Shown: piece after piece, positions 53,835 through 63,650 of the stretch
How positions within the stretch are numbered: position 1 is the stretch's first letter
Layout: each line of letters starts with the position of its first letter
NCBI GenBank assembly: GCA_030537145.1
Contig: JAUNON010000004.1
Span: 35,617 to 99,616, forward strand
Origin: Lachnospiraceae bacterium
Lineage (GTDB): Bacteria > Bacillota > Clostridia > Lachnospirales > Lachnospiraceae
Direction: 5' to 3'
Length of the DNA: 64,000 bases
Position numbers and translations under genes: made by a program
The notes under the pieces: generated by a model
What the model was told of the DNA's origin: nothing
What the model saw: only the letters and a program-made list of their open reading frames with translations
Databases searched by the model: none

Positions 53835-55253
53835 TTACTGTTTCTTCTTTAGATACTTTTCTGCAACCATGAAACGCCGGATTTTTCCGGTAGAGGTTCT
53901 TGGCAGGGGATCATCTGATATAACGATCTTTTTTATTTGATGACTGATCGGCTTTTTTCCATTTATGGCAGCTATTTCTTTCTGAATCATCTCATAGGTA
54001 CACCCTTCCTTAAGAACCAGAACAGCCGTCAGCACTCCAGCTACTCCAACCGCTGTCGCTTCCAGAACCTCCGGCAGCTCCTCCAGCTCCCGCTGCAAAT
54101 CTCCGATATGAACCTTTTTCCCGTTTTCCAGCACAATGGTATCCCTTATTCTGCCCTCGATATGAACGTATCCGTCCTCGTCAATCTCTCCGGCATCTCC
54201 GATCCACATCACTCCGTCACGGAGTACCTCCGCCGTTTCCATGGGCCGTTTGTAATATCCCTTCATAAGAAACTCATGAGATATTCCCAGCTCCCCCTCC
54301 TGGCTGCAGACCCAGCGGGCCGTTCCAATCGGCTTCAGCCATTCCACACCTTTCTTTGTGTCGCTCACGCCGCAGCTGCCATTTACTTCCGAGTTTCCAA
54401 ACACATTAAATAATGTAATTCCCTTCGCCCCGGCCTTCTGCTCCAGCCTTTTGTCACAGGGTCCTCCTGCCGATAAGATCTGACTTGTGGTTTCCGCAAA
54501 GGTCTCTTTATCCAATAAAAAACGGACCATCGTTGGCACTAAAACCGCAACGTCAGGCTTCAGCATCCTTACCTCCGGAATCAGCAGACGGGGCGATGTG
54601 CCGATGCACACCGTTCCTCCTCTCATCAATTCCGTAAAAAGCATTTCCAAACCATACATGTGATAAAACGGCACCGGGATAAACCAGCTATCCCCGTTCT
54701 TTCCCCACCAGATTCCCTTCGAAAGCCGGGCCTGTATGCACTTTGCAAAAGAATCCGCTGAAAATACAACACCCTTTGCGCTGGAAGAGGTTCCTGAAGT
54801 AAAAAAGATCAATTCTCCCTCTTCCTTTACATCCAGGCTGTTATCCGAATTTCCTTCTGAAAATCTCCCTCCGATCTCCATCATAGGAAAGTGATCTTTT
54901 ATATATTCCTTCTCTTCCATCAAAGTATCTGACGCAAGAATCAGTTCGCAATCCGTATACCCGGCCAAATGCAGCAGCTCTTCATTTTGCAGATTCGCAT
55001 CCAGCAATACCGCACATTTTCCTGCTGCCAATAAAGACAGCGCAGACAGAATCCATCGATAGGAATTTTCCCCCCATATACCGATCCGCTTTTGAGGCAG
55101 ATTGCAATATATTCTGGTCTGCTCCAACAGGTCTTTCAAAAATGTATCATATTGAACATTTATTTTCTGCCCCTGTTCAATCCAGGAAAAGGCCGGAACC
55201 TCCTGCCGGCCCTTTTCCCGACCGTTCAGCAATAAATTCAAAAAATAATTCAT
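53835..55253 (-). CDS. AMP-forming acyl/aryl ligase (AMP-binding enzyme) in the polysaccharide locus
   Basis: The product is 472 residues. The adenylation fold is complete: P-loop-like FFTSGTSSSAKGVVF (A3), VFGNSEVNGSCG (A5), WIGDAGEIDEDGYVHIEGR (A7-A8) and the C-terminal catalytic lysine in PRTSTGKIRRF (A10). It would activate an acid as acyl-AMP, then load CoA or a carrier protein. No acyl carrier protein or acyltransferase is seen nearby. It starts in an ATGA overlap with the upstream glycosyltransferase gene, so it belongs to the operon. A role in acyl decoration of the polymer is a guess. Confidence 0.85.
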   Translation of the reverse strand: MNYFLNLLLNGREKGRQEVPAFSWIEQGQKINVQYDTFLKDLLEQTRIYCNLPQKRIGIWGENSYRWILSALSLLAAGKCAVLLDANLQNEELLHLAGYTDCELILASDTLMEEKEYIKDHFPMMEIGGRFSEGNSDNSLDVKEEGELIFFTSGTSSSAKGVVFSADSFAKCIQARLSKGIWWGKNGDSWFIPVPFYHMYGLEMLFTELMRGGTVCIGTSPRLLIPEVRMLKPDVAVLVPTMVRFLLDKETFAETTSQILSAGGPCDKRLEQKAGAKGITLFNVFGNSEVNGSCGVSDTKKGVEWLKPIGTARWVCSQEGELGISHEFLMKGYYKRPMETAEVLRDGVMWIGDAGEIDEDGYVHIEGRIRDTIVLENGKKVHIGDLQRELEELPEVLEATAVGVAGVLTAVLVLKEGCTYEMIQKEIAAINGKKPISHQIKKIVISDDPLPRTSTGKIRRFMVAEKYLKKKQ

Positions 55254-56236
55254 ACGTTTTTCCTCCTGTGCCGTTTTCGCCAGACAATCCATACCGCTGC
55301 GCACCGGTAGCCAAAGAAATGAAGCCTTCGCATCCACCGTATCGGACTGCCTGGTATTTCATAAAGTATTTCCGACCGCTGCTTTAATTCACAATCAAAT
55401 TTCTGCAATTCCCTTTTGTGAGACTTAACAGGACTCAGATAAAAGAAAAAGCGGTACTGCTGCAATATGACAAGCCGGGTTCTTGTTAATACCATTCTCT
55501 TTTTCTCCTCAGAGGCGCTTTCAAAGAGCCCGCAAAGCCGCCAGACCACCTTCAAATGCTGCCTGTAATTTTTCCGGGCCCCGCTGATACTGACGCTTTG
55601 CCCCTCCCGGCCAGTCCGGTACCTATAGACCACCCGGTCCCAGCTTTCAATCCTTTCAACGGCCAGGCAGGCCGTAATCAGATATTCTACGTCCGTATAA
55701 TAGCAATGCTCCAAAAGCCGGATCCCCAGATCCTGTAATCGCTGTGTTCGGAACGTACACGCCCAGATGCCAAATTCCGGCCTTTCCATCAGATTTTGTA
55801 TTGTGACCGGGTTTTCCCCGTTTTCCCAGGAATGGATGCGCACGATCTTCCCGCTGCCGTCGTCTACTTCTTCATAAGGCGTTACCACCAGATCCGCATC
55901 CGAATCCTTTAACCAGGCAAGAAAACCGGGCAGATTTTCTGTTTTCAGAAAATCATCTCCGTCGAGCTGGCGAAAATATTTCCCCTTTGCCAGCCTGACC
56001 GCCATATTCATTACAGATCCCCATCCGCGGTTTTCCTTGCGGATATACCGGAATCCTTTGGGATACGTTTCTTCATAACGCTTTCCGATCTCTGCCGTGT
56101 TATCGGCGGATCCATCATCAATAATCAAAACCTCCAGTCCGTCACAATCCAGAACAAGGCTATTTAGCGTTTCCTCAAGAAATTGCTCCACATTATAAGC
56201 TGCAACAGCAACTGTTAAAACGATTTCTGTTCCCAT
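55250..56236 (-). CDS. Glycosyltransferase family 2
   Basis: The product is 328 residues. The GT-A features are LTVAVAAYNVEQFLEETLNS, VLIIDDGSADNTAEIG, GWGSVMNMAVRLAKGKYFRQ and LDGDDFLKTENL. The C-terminal half is long and basic with RIESWDRVVYRYRTGREGQS. An ATG eight codons earlier is possible but has a weaker ribosome binding site. It ends in the ATGA overlap with the acyl ligase gene. Confidence 0.88.
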   Translation of the reverse strand: MGTEIVLTVAVAAYNVEQFLEETLNSLVLDCDGLEVLIIDDGSADNTAEIGKRYEETYPKGFRYIRKENRGWGSVMNMAVRLAKGKYFRQLDGDDFLKTENLPGFLAWLKDSDADLVVTPYEEVDDGSGKIVRIHSWENGENPVTIQNLMERPEFGIWACTFRTQRLQDLGIRLLEHCYYTDVEYLITACLAVERIESWDRVVYRYRTGREGQSVSISGARKNYRQHLKVVWRLCGLFESASEEKKRMVLTRTRLVILQQYRFFFYLSPVKSHKRELQKFDCELKQRSEILYEIPGSPIRWMRRLHFFGYRCAAVWIVWRKRHRRKNV

Positions 56237-56299
56237 ATGCTCCTTCCTCTGCTTTCTCATTTATTTTCCGCCCTTTTCCATTTGCTTCTCCCTTCCGTT

Positions 56300-57511
56300 T
56301 CAGCCTGTCCCCGTTTTCTCACACAAAGCCTCCTGTCCCGTATCCGCCGCAAACGGTTTCATCCACAGCAAAATCAGAAAAAGATTGTATTGCGGCTCCA
56401 TCAGGTGATGAACGATAACACTGTCCAGCATTACGAGAAAAATCATACAGCACAGCATGGTCCTCCCGGCATCCCAGCTCCTGAAATAGAGAAGAAGCAT
56501 TACGCCAAAAACCCCGGCCAGAACAATCACTCCATATTGCAGTGCAATATTCAGATAGGAATTGTCCGCAAACAGATAGCCTGTTTTCGGCCCGTCCCAA
56601 AGAGAAAGCGTTTCCTCATATGTCATACCGCCGTATCCTTGAAAGGGAATCTCCCGTCCCCACAGCGAGACGGAATATTGATCCAGCACTTCCCGCCCCC
56701 GCTCAAGCCTTCCGCTCAAAATCCGGTTGAATGGGTATAAAATATTTTCAAATCTCCGATACCATACCGTTGCTCCCACAGAGCCCAGGGCCGCAGACAG
56801 GATGGCCGCACCTGTTCCCCGCTTAAGGGAAGCTTTGTATTTTATGGCCGCCTTTCCCCATTTCACATACCATAGAACAGCGCACCCGCAGATTGCCAGC
56901 AAAATACTGTCTGTGCGTGTTGTGCAAAGAAAGAAAACCGCACCCGCCAGGCACAGGGAAAGGATGCCGTCAGCCAATTTCAGCTTTTCCTCCCTCCATG
57001 CAAGATAAATGAATACAAAATATAAAATATTCGCACTCAGATCGGCATAATACGGATACCCCAATGCATAAGCATTTCGTCCCCACCGATAGGCCTCGTA
57101 TACAATATCCGGAATTATTCCGATGCGGCTGGAAAGAAAAGAAACCGCCAAAGCTGCGCCTTTTATCACCAGATAAATTTTCATTACCTCATAACCCGGC
57201 ATTCCCTTTCCAAGCACAATCAGAAAATAAATATCCAAAACATTCCCATGGCCGGATTGCAAAAAAATCAGTCCCGCCAGCCCAAGACCCGCCAGAATTA
57301 CTGCTGCTTCCCTTTTGGAATAGCTCCGAAACCATAATAACCGGAAAAGAAAGACCGTTATTACTCCCAAATGAATACTCCAATAAACCAATTTTTCATT
57401 CAGCAATGTAGAAAGCATGGTATTCATCAGCATGGAAATACCCAAATAATAGCTGATAAAGATGAGATAGATCCGCTCCTCTAAGGTATGCCTTCCGGCC
57501 GCTGTTCGCAT
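56300..57511 (-). CDS. O-antigen/polysaccharide polymerase-like membrane protein
   Basis: The product is 403 residues with about ten membrane segments (LIFISYYLGISMLMNTML near the start, AAVILAGLGLAGLIFL, ILYFVFIYLAW, ILSLCLAGAVFFLC and others) and a larger outside loop (about 240-330) ending FADNSYLNIALQYGVIVLAG, which is typical of Wzy-type ligases and polymerases. The family is weakly conserved, so the assignment rests on topology and context. The ATG chosen has GGAAG; a GTG 11 codons upstream overlaps the EpsG-like gene. Confidence 0.75.
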   Translation of the reverse strand: MRTAAGRHTLEERIYLIFISYYLGISMLMNTMLSTLLNEKLVYWSIHLGVITVFLFRLLWFRSYSKREAAVILAGLGLAGLIFLQSGHGNVLDIYFLIVLGKGMPGYEVMKIYLVIKGAALAVSFLSSRIGIIPDIVYEAYRWGRNAYALGYPYYADLSANILYFVFIYLAWREEKLKLADGILSLCLAGAVFFLCTTRTDSILLAICGCAVLWYVKWGKAAIKYKASLKRGTGAAILSAALGSVGATVWYRRFENILYPFNRILSGRLERGREVLDQYSVSLWGREIPFQGYGGMTYEETLSLWDGPKTGYLFADNSYLNIALQYGVIVLAGVFGVMLLLYFRSWDAGRTMLCCMIFLVMLDSVIVHHLMEPQYNLFLILLWMKPFAADTGQEALCEKTGTG

Positions 57512-57540
57512 ATCTGCTCTTCCTTTCCTCAAACCACTCA

Positions 57541-58641
57541 TCACCGCCGATACATCTGATACGGCAAAATCGCTTCATTTCCCTGGATAAAAATTTCTAA
57601 AACACAAACAAACGTGATTGCGGTCAGAAATACAGCGGTCCAGATCCAACGTTCTTCCTTTTTTTCAAACTGCGCAATGCAGTTTGGTACAGACACGATC
57701 TGAAAGAAGGAAAACAAACGCAGGAAACGATATGCCGCCGGAATCATCTGATCTGCAAAGCAGATGATCACCGCACACACCTGAAGAATAATATAGATAT
57801 CGGTATCGGCTTTCACCCGGTCCGCATTCACCCATCTGCCGTACAGAAAAAAGCCAAGGATTCCGATTTGTACCGCTGCGCAATACAGGGGAATCGTGCT
57901 TTTTGTATACATGGCATACGTAAAATAATCCCCCAGCTTTGTATTCAATGCCAGAAAATCAACCATCTTTTGAATCACAAAGTATCCGAAAAATCCGGAC
58001 ACCGAAGTAAAAATCAGGATGGCCTTTACATTAATTTTTATTTTTGATGCAAAATACAGCAGCAGGTAAATAAACCCGGTCTGATGCATCAGCCCCGAAA
58101 GCACATTGAGCAGGACAAAGGAAATGTACTTTTTCTCTTCCAATTTGCCCAATGAATAGGCCGAAATTGCAAAGGAAAGGCATTGCCGGATATTGTTCAG
58201 CGACACAAAATAAAACTGGGATGCAAACATCAGATACATGGACATTGCATAATTCTCGGACTGCTTATACATAAATCCGAAGATCCACGCTGCTGTCATA
58301 ACAGAGGTGACAAAAAACAATACCTGAACATTGTCTGTAAAAAAAAGGATGATGCGGTTTAGCATATAAAAGCCCCACTCACTAAACACCCGCTCTCCGC
58401 TCATGATCTTGTAAAAAGAGGGATAGTACGCATAATAATAATCTGTCCCGATCCCCTGACGCATGGCAGCAAAATAGGTACAGGGCAATACAGATAAAAT
58501 CCCTGCAAGAAGCTTCAGATAATACCGCTTTTCAAAATAATAATATTGATTGTCTTTTCTCCACGGAAGCAGTTCTCTCCCGTTTCTCACCAAAAGCCCG
58601 AAAAGTACGCCCCATATGATACAAAAAATATAGACACTCAT
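57541..58641 (-). CDS. EpsG-family membrane protein (putative polymerase)
   Basis: The product is 366 residues with about nine to ten membrane segments. The EpsG pattern RQGIGTDYYYAYYPSFYKIM after the second segment, EWGFYMLNRIILFF, and FYFVSLNNIRQCLSFAISAYS are clear. EpsG proteins are Wzy-like polymerases of exopolysaccharide repeat units. A second polymerase-like gene follows directly, so one may act on a branch or as a ligase. The start chosen has GGGGAAATAG upstream. Confidence 0.85.
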   Translation of the reverse strand: MSVYIFCIIWGVLFGLLVRNGRELLPWRKDNQYYYFEKRYYLKLLAGILSVLPCTYFAAMRQGIGTDYYYAYYPSFYKIMSGERVFSEWGFYMLNRIILFFTDNVQVLFFVTSVMTAAWIFGFMYKQSENYAMSMYLMFASQFYFVSLNNIRQCLSFAISAYSLGKLEEKKYISFVLLNVLSGLMHQTGFIYLLLYFASKIKINVKAILIFTSVSGFFGYFVIQKMVDFLALNTKLGDYFTYAMYTKSTIPLYCAAVQIGILGFFLYGRWVNADRVKADTDIYIILQVCAVIICFADQMIPAAYRFLRLFSFFQIVSVPNCIAQFEKKEERWIWTAVFLTAITFVCVLEIFIQGNEAILPYQMYRR

Positions 58642-58654
58642 CGCTATTTCCCCA

Positions 58655-59551
58655 TTATCTGTCCACGTATTGAATGACAGGATGAAATGAAATGCCGGCA
58701 AATACGCCTGAAAGAAGAACCGAGATCCTCTTCCACCTGCAGTTTTCTGAGAAAAGCAGGATTTTCACCAGCATTTTGCATGTAATATAGAGATAATGCA
58801 GTACATCCTTTCGGCCCTTCTTTTTGGCGATATAGAAGCAGTTCCGATACCGGTAGTAATAGCGCCCCAATCGTTCCCTGCTTTCTCTGCTGATATCGTC
58901 CGAAATATTAGCGGGCGTCCGGTGCTCTGCAAAGCTCGTAAGATCCAGATAAGCATCTGCCAGCCCGGAAAGCCGTTCTGTATACTCTGCGTCGTCCCCA
59001 TAGATAAAAAATTCCGCAATCGGCAGACCGGCCTTTTTTATATACTCTGCATTGATCAGGCAGGAAACAAAGGAACAGGAGCATACCGAAATCAGACCTT
59101 CTTTTTCTTCGCAAATCTGATCCGGCCATTGGTCCGAAAAAACCGGAAGGTTCATCCTGCAAAAGGATCCGTCCTTCCATTTCACCACACTGCACAAAAA
59201 AGAAAACTCCCCGTTCAGCCTTTTTGCCTTCCCCAGCAGAGAGGCCAGGGCATCCGGATATGGGATCGTATCATCATCCATGATCCATAAATAGGAATAC
59301 CCGCATCTCACAGCTTCCGCTATGCCGAAGGCAAACCCGCCTGCGCCTCCAAGGTTTTTTCCTGTGTTTTTATAAATAATCTCTTTCCGTTCAATCCATT
59401 CCGACAGCAGCTCCCGGGTGCCGTCCGTACTTCCATTGTCAATCACGAAAATATCGCCTTTTTCCTTTTGGTTCCGGAGGGCCTGAAGGTTGGATGCCAA
59501 AAGAGCCTTTCGGTTATAGGTTACAACGATGCACGCTGTCTGGTTCTTCAT
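58655..59551 (-). CDS. Glycosyltransferase family 2, GlfT2/rhamnosyltransferase-like
   Basis: The product is 298 residues. CIVVTYNRKALLASNLQALR, FVIDNGSTDGTRELLSEWI, NTGKNLGGAGGFAFGIAEAV and YLWIMDDDTIPYPDAL are the motifs of the galactofuranosyl/rhamnosyl transferase group, with the DDD metal site. HRTPAN (residues about 218-223) fits the catalytic H of the group. The ATG used has a GGGGGAAAA site. It lies between the isomerase and EpsG-like genes. Confidence 0.9.
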   Translation of the reverse strand: MKNQTACIVVTYNRKALLASNLQALRNQKEKGDIFVIDNGSTDGTRELLSEWIERKEIIYKNTGKNLGGAGGFAFGIAEAVRCGYSYLWIMDDDTIPYPDALASLLGKAKRLNGEFSFLCSVVKWKDGSFCRMNLPVFSDQWPDQICEEKEGLISVCSCSFVSCLINAEYIKKAGLPIAEFFIYGDDAEYTERLSGLADAYLDLTSFAEHRTPANISDDISRESRERLGRYYYRYRNCFYIAKKKGRKDVLHYLYITCKMLVKILLFSENCRWKRISVLLSGVFAGISFHPVIQYVDR

Positions 59552-59620
59552 TCGTTTTCCCCCGTTCCTGTTCCATTCGGATCTGCCGCTCATTCTTTGC
59601 TGTCTCGTATGCAGTCTCCA

Positions 59621-60583
59621 TCACAGGTATATGCCGTATTTTATAATCTCGCTTTTCTCAATAATGCCCACCGGTTTATCCTCCTTGACCACCCAAAGCG
59701 CATGAAAATTCCGTTCCATCATAATGGACAATGCTTCCTCCGCCATGGAGGAAACATCCACAAAAACCGGATAATACTGAATAAGAGCGGTTATGCGTTC
59801 TGTGCTAATGTCTTTACCGGACAGCTTCCGCCTCAGCTCTCCGTTTGTAACAATACCGATCAGCTCCTGCTTTTCATTGACCACTGCAGCCAGATCCGTG
59901 GCTGTGTGAAGCATTGATTCGATCGCTTCAAGGATCGTGGAATCTTCACGAAGGAACGTTTCCGATTTCATCGGCCTCATCAGATCCACAGATCTTGTAA
60001 TCAGCCTTTTTCCAAGAGCCCCCGCCGGGTGCAGTACACCAAAATCGTCCTTCTGAAACCCTTTCAGCCGGGATGCCGTCACCGCCAAAGCATCTCCGTA
60101 CACCATGACAGCGGTCGTACTGGAGGTGGGGGCAAGGCCGAAATGGCAGGCTTCCTTCACCTCATTCATAACCTGAACCACCTTACAGGATCTGGCCATA
60201 GTCGATTCCGCATTCCCGGTAATTCCTAAAATCGGTGCGCCGATTCTATTGATCCCCGGAATAATCTTAAGAATTTCATCGCTTTCCCCCGAATAAGAGA
60301 TCAGCACCACCACATCCTGCTTCTGTATCATACCTAAATCTCCATGCATACATTCGCCCGGATGAAGGCAGATGGCACAGGTTCCAAGAGAAGCCATAGA
60401 AGCGGCAATTTTTCTTGCAACATGACCGCTTTTTCCCATTCCGATAAAAATTACCTTTCCTTTACAGTTCATGATCTCGGAAAGCATCTTGTCATACGTC
60501 TCATCAAGCTGATTCATGAGGGATGACAGAACAGATATCTCCCTTGCAAAAACAGCTTTTCCCATTTCTATCCGTTTGTTCAT
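59621..60583 (-). CDS. KpsF/GutQ-type sugar-phosphate isomerase (SIS plus two CBS domains)
   Basis: The product is 320 residues, the normal size for arabinose-5-phosphate isomerase. The SIS domain has VIFIGMGKSGHVARKIAASM, LHPGECMHGDLGMIQKQD and SYSGESDEILKIIPGI; the two CBS domains occupy about 200-320. These enzymes interconvert ribulose 5-phosphate and arabinose 5-phosphate, normally for Kdo in Gram-negatives; in a Gram-positive the product must have another use. It lies 20 bases after the FKP-like gene, so it probably feeds or branches from the same nucleotide-sugar pathway. Confidence 0.9.
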   Translation of the reverse strand: MNKRIEMGKAVFAREISVLSSLMNQLDETYDKMLSEIMNCKGKVIFIGMGKSGHVARKIAASMASLGTCAICLHPGECMHGDLGMIQKQDVVVLISYSGESDEILKIIPGINRIGAPILGITGNAESTMARSCKVVQVMNEVKEACHFGLAPTSSTTAVMVYGDALAVTASRLKGFQKDDFGVLHPAGALGKRLITRSVDLMRPMKSETFLREDSTILEAIESMLHTATDLAAVVNEKQELIGIVTNGELRRKLSGKDISTERITALIQYYPVFVDVSSMAEEALSIMMERNFHALWVVKEDKPVGIIEKSEIIKYGIYL

Positions 60584-60603
60584 CTTTCTCTCCCTTAGGA
60601 TGC

Positions 60604-63600
60604 TTATATTAATCTGCAGTCCCAAACCTCAACGCCGCAGTCTGCAAATGCATCCCGGATTCTATCCTTCAGCATTTCCTTCGTCACGTCCTTCTTTAGA
60701 ATTACCTGAAGAAAGCCTCCGCCGCCGGCTCCGCAGATAGACCTGCCGTCTAACAGATCATCGCAGACATCAAAAATGTATTCAATACAGGTATTGGAAG
60801 CGCCCTTATCCAGCCGTTTTACTAATTCAAACTGTTTTGTAATATACTTTGCAAAGGATGTAATATCGCCCTTTCGCAGGAAATAACGCATTACCGCACA
60901 ATACTCCTGAAGCTGTTCTACGGTTCTTAAGGCTTCTGGGTTATTCCGAATACACTGATTCATCTCCTCCCGTAAAACATTTCTTGCCAAACGCCTCTGA
61001 CCGGAAAAAATAAGTGCAAAACGGTCGTTCAGTTCTTCCATAACCTTGTCCGGAAGTCTTAAATGCTCAACCTGAATCTCCTGATAAGTACCCGGCAGCG
61101 CAGTAAAATACTTAATCCCCTCCGTAAGGCCTCCCACCTGATCCTGCCATCCGCCGCCCGTGGTCATAAGCTGTTCCGCAAGAAACACCTGCCCATATAC
61201 CATTTCATCCGAAGCCTCAATGCCGCAGATCTGGTTGACCGCCTTTACCGCTGCAGCCGCTATGATACTGCTGGTTCCCAATCCGGAGCCCTTCGGCACA
61301 GCGGCCTCTGTCAACAATTCCAAACCGCCGCCTAGCTGCCGGCAGAAAGCATGGATGTCCGTATTTTGTGCATCCAATGGAAGAATTCCTGCCGCCGCCA
61401 AAACGGACTTATGAAGCGCATAGGGATCATAGGGATTCCCGCAGTTCCGAATCTCTTCCAGGTCCGTGAAGGAATCCTTACATCCCTGATCCGAACTGCC
61501 GAAGCGGATCTCACATTCCTTAATTTTGTTTACTGTAACTTTGATAGGCTTCTTCCCGTTCAGCAGCAGCGCACTGTCGAGCATGGTGCCTCCGTGCTCC
61601 AGGCAATACGGTGCCGCATCCGAAGGACTTCCGCAAAAATTGACCCGAACCGGAAGCTCCACCGTAACCGAATCCCGTACAAACCTGATGTGCGGAAAAT
61701 CCGTATGAAACCTTTTCAGTATTTCCCTTCGAATCGTCTCACGGACAACGGCATACGCTTTCTCTTCATACTCGCCGGCAGAACACGCCGGACCGTCTGG
61801 TTCATACTTTTTGCAGATATCGGAACATGCTAAATACAGCCTCATATTGTCCGGAAAGGACGCCTGCTCTGCCTCCGCAAGAAGCTCGCGAACCAGCTCC
61901 GCAGGCGGAAAGACTGCTCCCGAATATTGCCCGATCATTTCAGTCATGTCATTGCCGCTTTTCAGTCTTTTCAAAAAAGAGTCCACAAAAACCTTCTTTG
62001 AGATTATGCGCCGCCGTTCCATAATCGCAGGAACATCTGCGTCATAAAAGCTGCCGCACAGGCTATGCTTCTCTGCCGCTTTCCATCTCCTCACCGCATC
62101 CGGCAATGCCGTCCCTTTTAGAATTTCATACAATGCAAGGGCCGCTTTTACTGCGGCAATCATGGTAGGACATTCCGGATATATTCTTGCATTCCAGATC
62201 GATGCCGCATTTCTTTCCCAAATAGCCTGCCTATCTGCCCCGGTATTTTCAATCAGATTTGTCAGGGTTCCATGTAAGAATGGTGCATTGGCAGATGCCT
62301 TTGGATTATCGGATCTTCCATAGATGCGGCATACGAAGCTCCCATTCTTTAACTGCAGGCCGTGCAATACCACATTGGCCGGAATGTTCATTCCCTCAGC
62401 CTCAATATTGGACAAGACGGTATTTTCGCCAATGGTACTTGCATAAATGACAGAATCCTCAATGTAACAGTGATCCGTCAGTAAGGTATCCTCCGAAATA
62501 AAACTATTTATTACCGTACCTTTCCCTGCATTCGTACCTAATCTTCGTTCCCATCCCAAAAAGAAATACTCGTCCATATCATCCACCAGCAGCTCATACA
62601 TTTCCTGGGTCGTTCCAAAATGAATGTATCTTGCCGGAACCATCTTCACCAGAGAAAGCCTGTATTCATGTAAGCAATCCCACAGCTTTCTCCGGCATTC
62701 CTTTAACTCCGGGGAATATCCGTTCTCCGGCATCTCACGGTAAAACTCCTCCAGGGAACTGCCCGCTGCCAATGGATATACAAAATCAGAATAAAAATTC
62801 AAACATACCTTGGGATTTACAAAAGAATCAAACTTTTCCCGGTCAAACTCCCCGTTTGTGCAGATCAATTCAAACAGTGCTTTTATAATTCTGCTGCTGA
62901 TCCAGATGCATCCCGTATCAATATCCACCTGATTCAGCGCATCGACTGCGCCGGCCTCCCTCAGCAGGGCTTCCGACTGTTTATGCAGGAACCGGTCCAC
63001 ATCATAATTTCTCCGGTCACTGCAGTCATGTCCCTGCAAAAAAACACCATGCTCCTGACCTTCTAATACCGGGGCCTTTATGGATAATCCGGCTGCATCG
63101 CAGGAAAGCAGATCAAGCTGCAGGGAGTTAAACAGCAACTCCGTATCACCCGGAAAAATCATCATTCCTTTCGCACACCGGTTGGGAATATCGGTGGCTG
63201 CTATGAGCAATTCATCAAAAACAGAAGAAATATAACCGTTGGGAAGCATCCGGGGAACAGGGGCAAACAGCTTTCCGCAGGCAGAATACTGCGGAATGCG
63301 CTTACTGTCCCCGCCGGAATGAATCACCAGTATTTTTTGCTGCAGGAGCCTGTCAGCTCCGATCTCATGGTTGATATGCCGGAGCACATTTAGCGTGGCT
63401 CCCCCGGACCCGATTCTCTTATTCTGATAGTCCGGAATTACCTCAAACCGGACCCCCTTGGGCAGCCGGTTTTCTTTTGCTCTATTTGCAATCTGTATGC
63501 GGTAAGCTTCCGCCTGTCTTTGGTCCGCTGCTGTAAGAATTACCCAATCCCATCTGTCCGATTTTGTATTGGTGCAGGAATACATATAGTCATCCAATGC

Positions 63601-63639
63601 ATCTCTGCAGCTCTGCGCAAAAAACTTATGCTGCTTCAT
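60604..63639 (-). CDS. FKP-like bifunctional sugar-1-phosphate nucleotidyltransferase/GHMP kinase
   Basis: The product is 1011 residues, similar to bacterial FKP (about 950), which makes GDP-fucose from free fucose. The N-terminal half has a fucose-1-phosphate guanylyltransferase pattern: GSGGATLNVLRHI (77-89), ILVIHSGGDSKRIPQYSACG, and a left-handed helix region about 395-460 (LLTDHCYIEDSVIYASTIGE). The C-terminal third (about 650-1011) is a GHMP kinase with PVRVNFCGSPSDAAPYCLEH, PKGSGLGTSSIIAAAA and CGAGGGGFLQVIL. L-fucose is the usual substrate; D-arabinose is also accepted by some FKPs. The adjacent isomerase makes a different sugar possible. Confidence 0.85.
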   Translation of the reverse strand: MKQHKFFAQSCRDALDDYMYSCTNTKSDRWDWVILTAADQRQAEAYRIQIANRAKENRLPKGVRFEVIPDYQNKRIGSGGATLNVLRHINHEIGADRLLQQKILVIHSGGDSKRIPQYSACGKLFAPVPRMLPNGYISSVFDELLIAATDIPNRCAKGMMIFPGDTELLFNSLQLDLLSCDAAGLSIKAPVLEGQEHGVFLQGHDCSDRRNYDVDRFLHKQSEALLREAGAVDALNQVDIDTGCIWISSRIIKALFELICTNGEFDREKFDSFVNPKVCLNFYSDFVYPLAAGSSLEEFYREMPENGYSPELKECRRKLWDCLHEYRLSLVKMVPARYIHFGTTQEMYELLVDDMDEYFFLGWERRLGTNAGKGTVINSFISEDTLLTDHCYIEDSVIYASTIGENTVLSNIEAEGMNIPANVVLHGLQLKNGSFVCRIYGRSDNPKASANAPFLHGTLTNLIENTGADRQAIWERNAASIWNARIYPECPTMIAAVKAALALYEILKGTALPDAVRRWKAAEKHSLCGSFYDADVPAIMERRRIISKKVFVDSFLKRLKSGNDMTEMIGQYSGAVFPPAELVRELLAEAEQASFPDNMRLYLACSDICKKYEPDGPACSAGEYEEKAYAVVRETIRREILKRFHTDFPHIRFVRDSVTVELPVRVNFCGSPSDAAPYCLEHGGTMLDSALLLNGKKPIKVTVNKIKECEIRFGSSDQGCKDSFTDLEEIRNCGNPYDPYALHKSVLAAAGILPLDAQNTDIHAFCRQLGGGLELLTEAAVPKGSGLGTSSIIAAAAVKAVNQICGIEASDEMVYGQVFLAEQLMTTGGGWQDQVGGLTEGIKYFTALPGTYQEIQVEHLRLPDKVMEELNDRFALIFSGQRRLARNVLREEMNQCIRNNPEALRTVEQLQEYCAVMRYFLRKGDITSFAKYITKQFELVKRLDKGASNTCIEYIFDVCDDLLDGRSICGAGGGGFLQVILKKDVTKEMLKDRIRDAFADCGVEVWDCRLI

Positions 63640-63650
63640 TGCCCTTCTCC

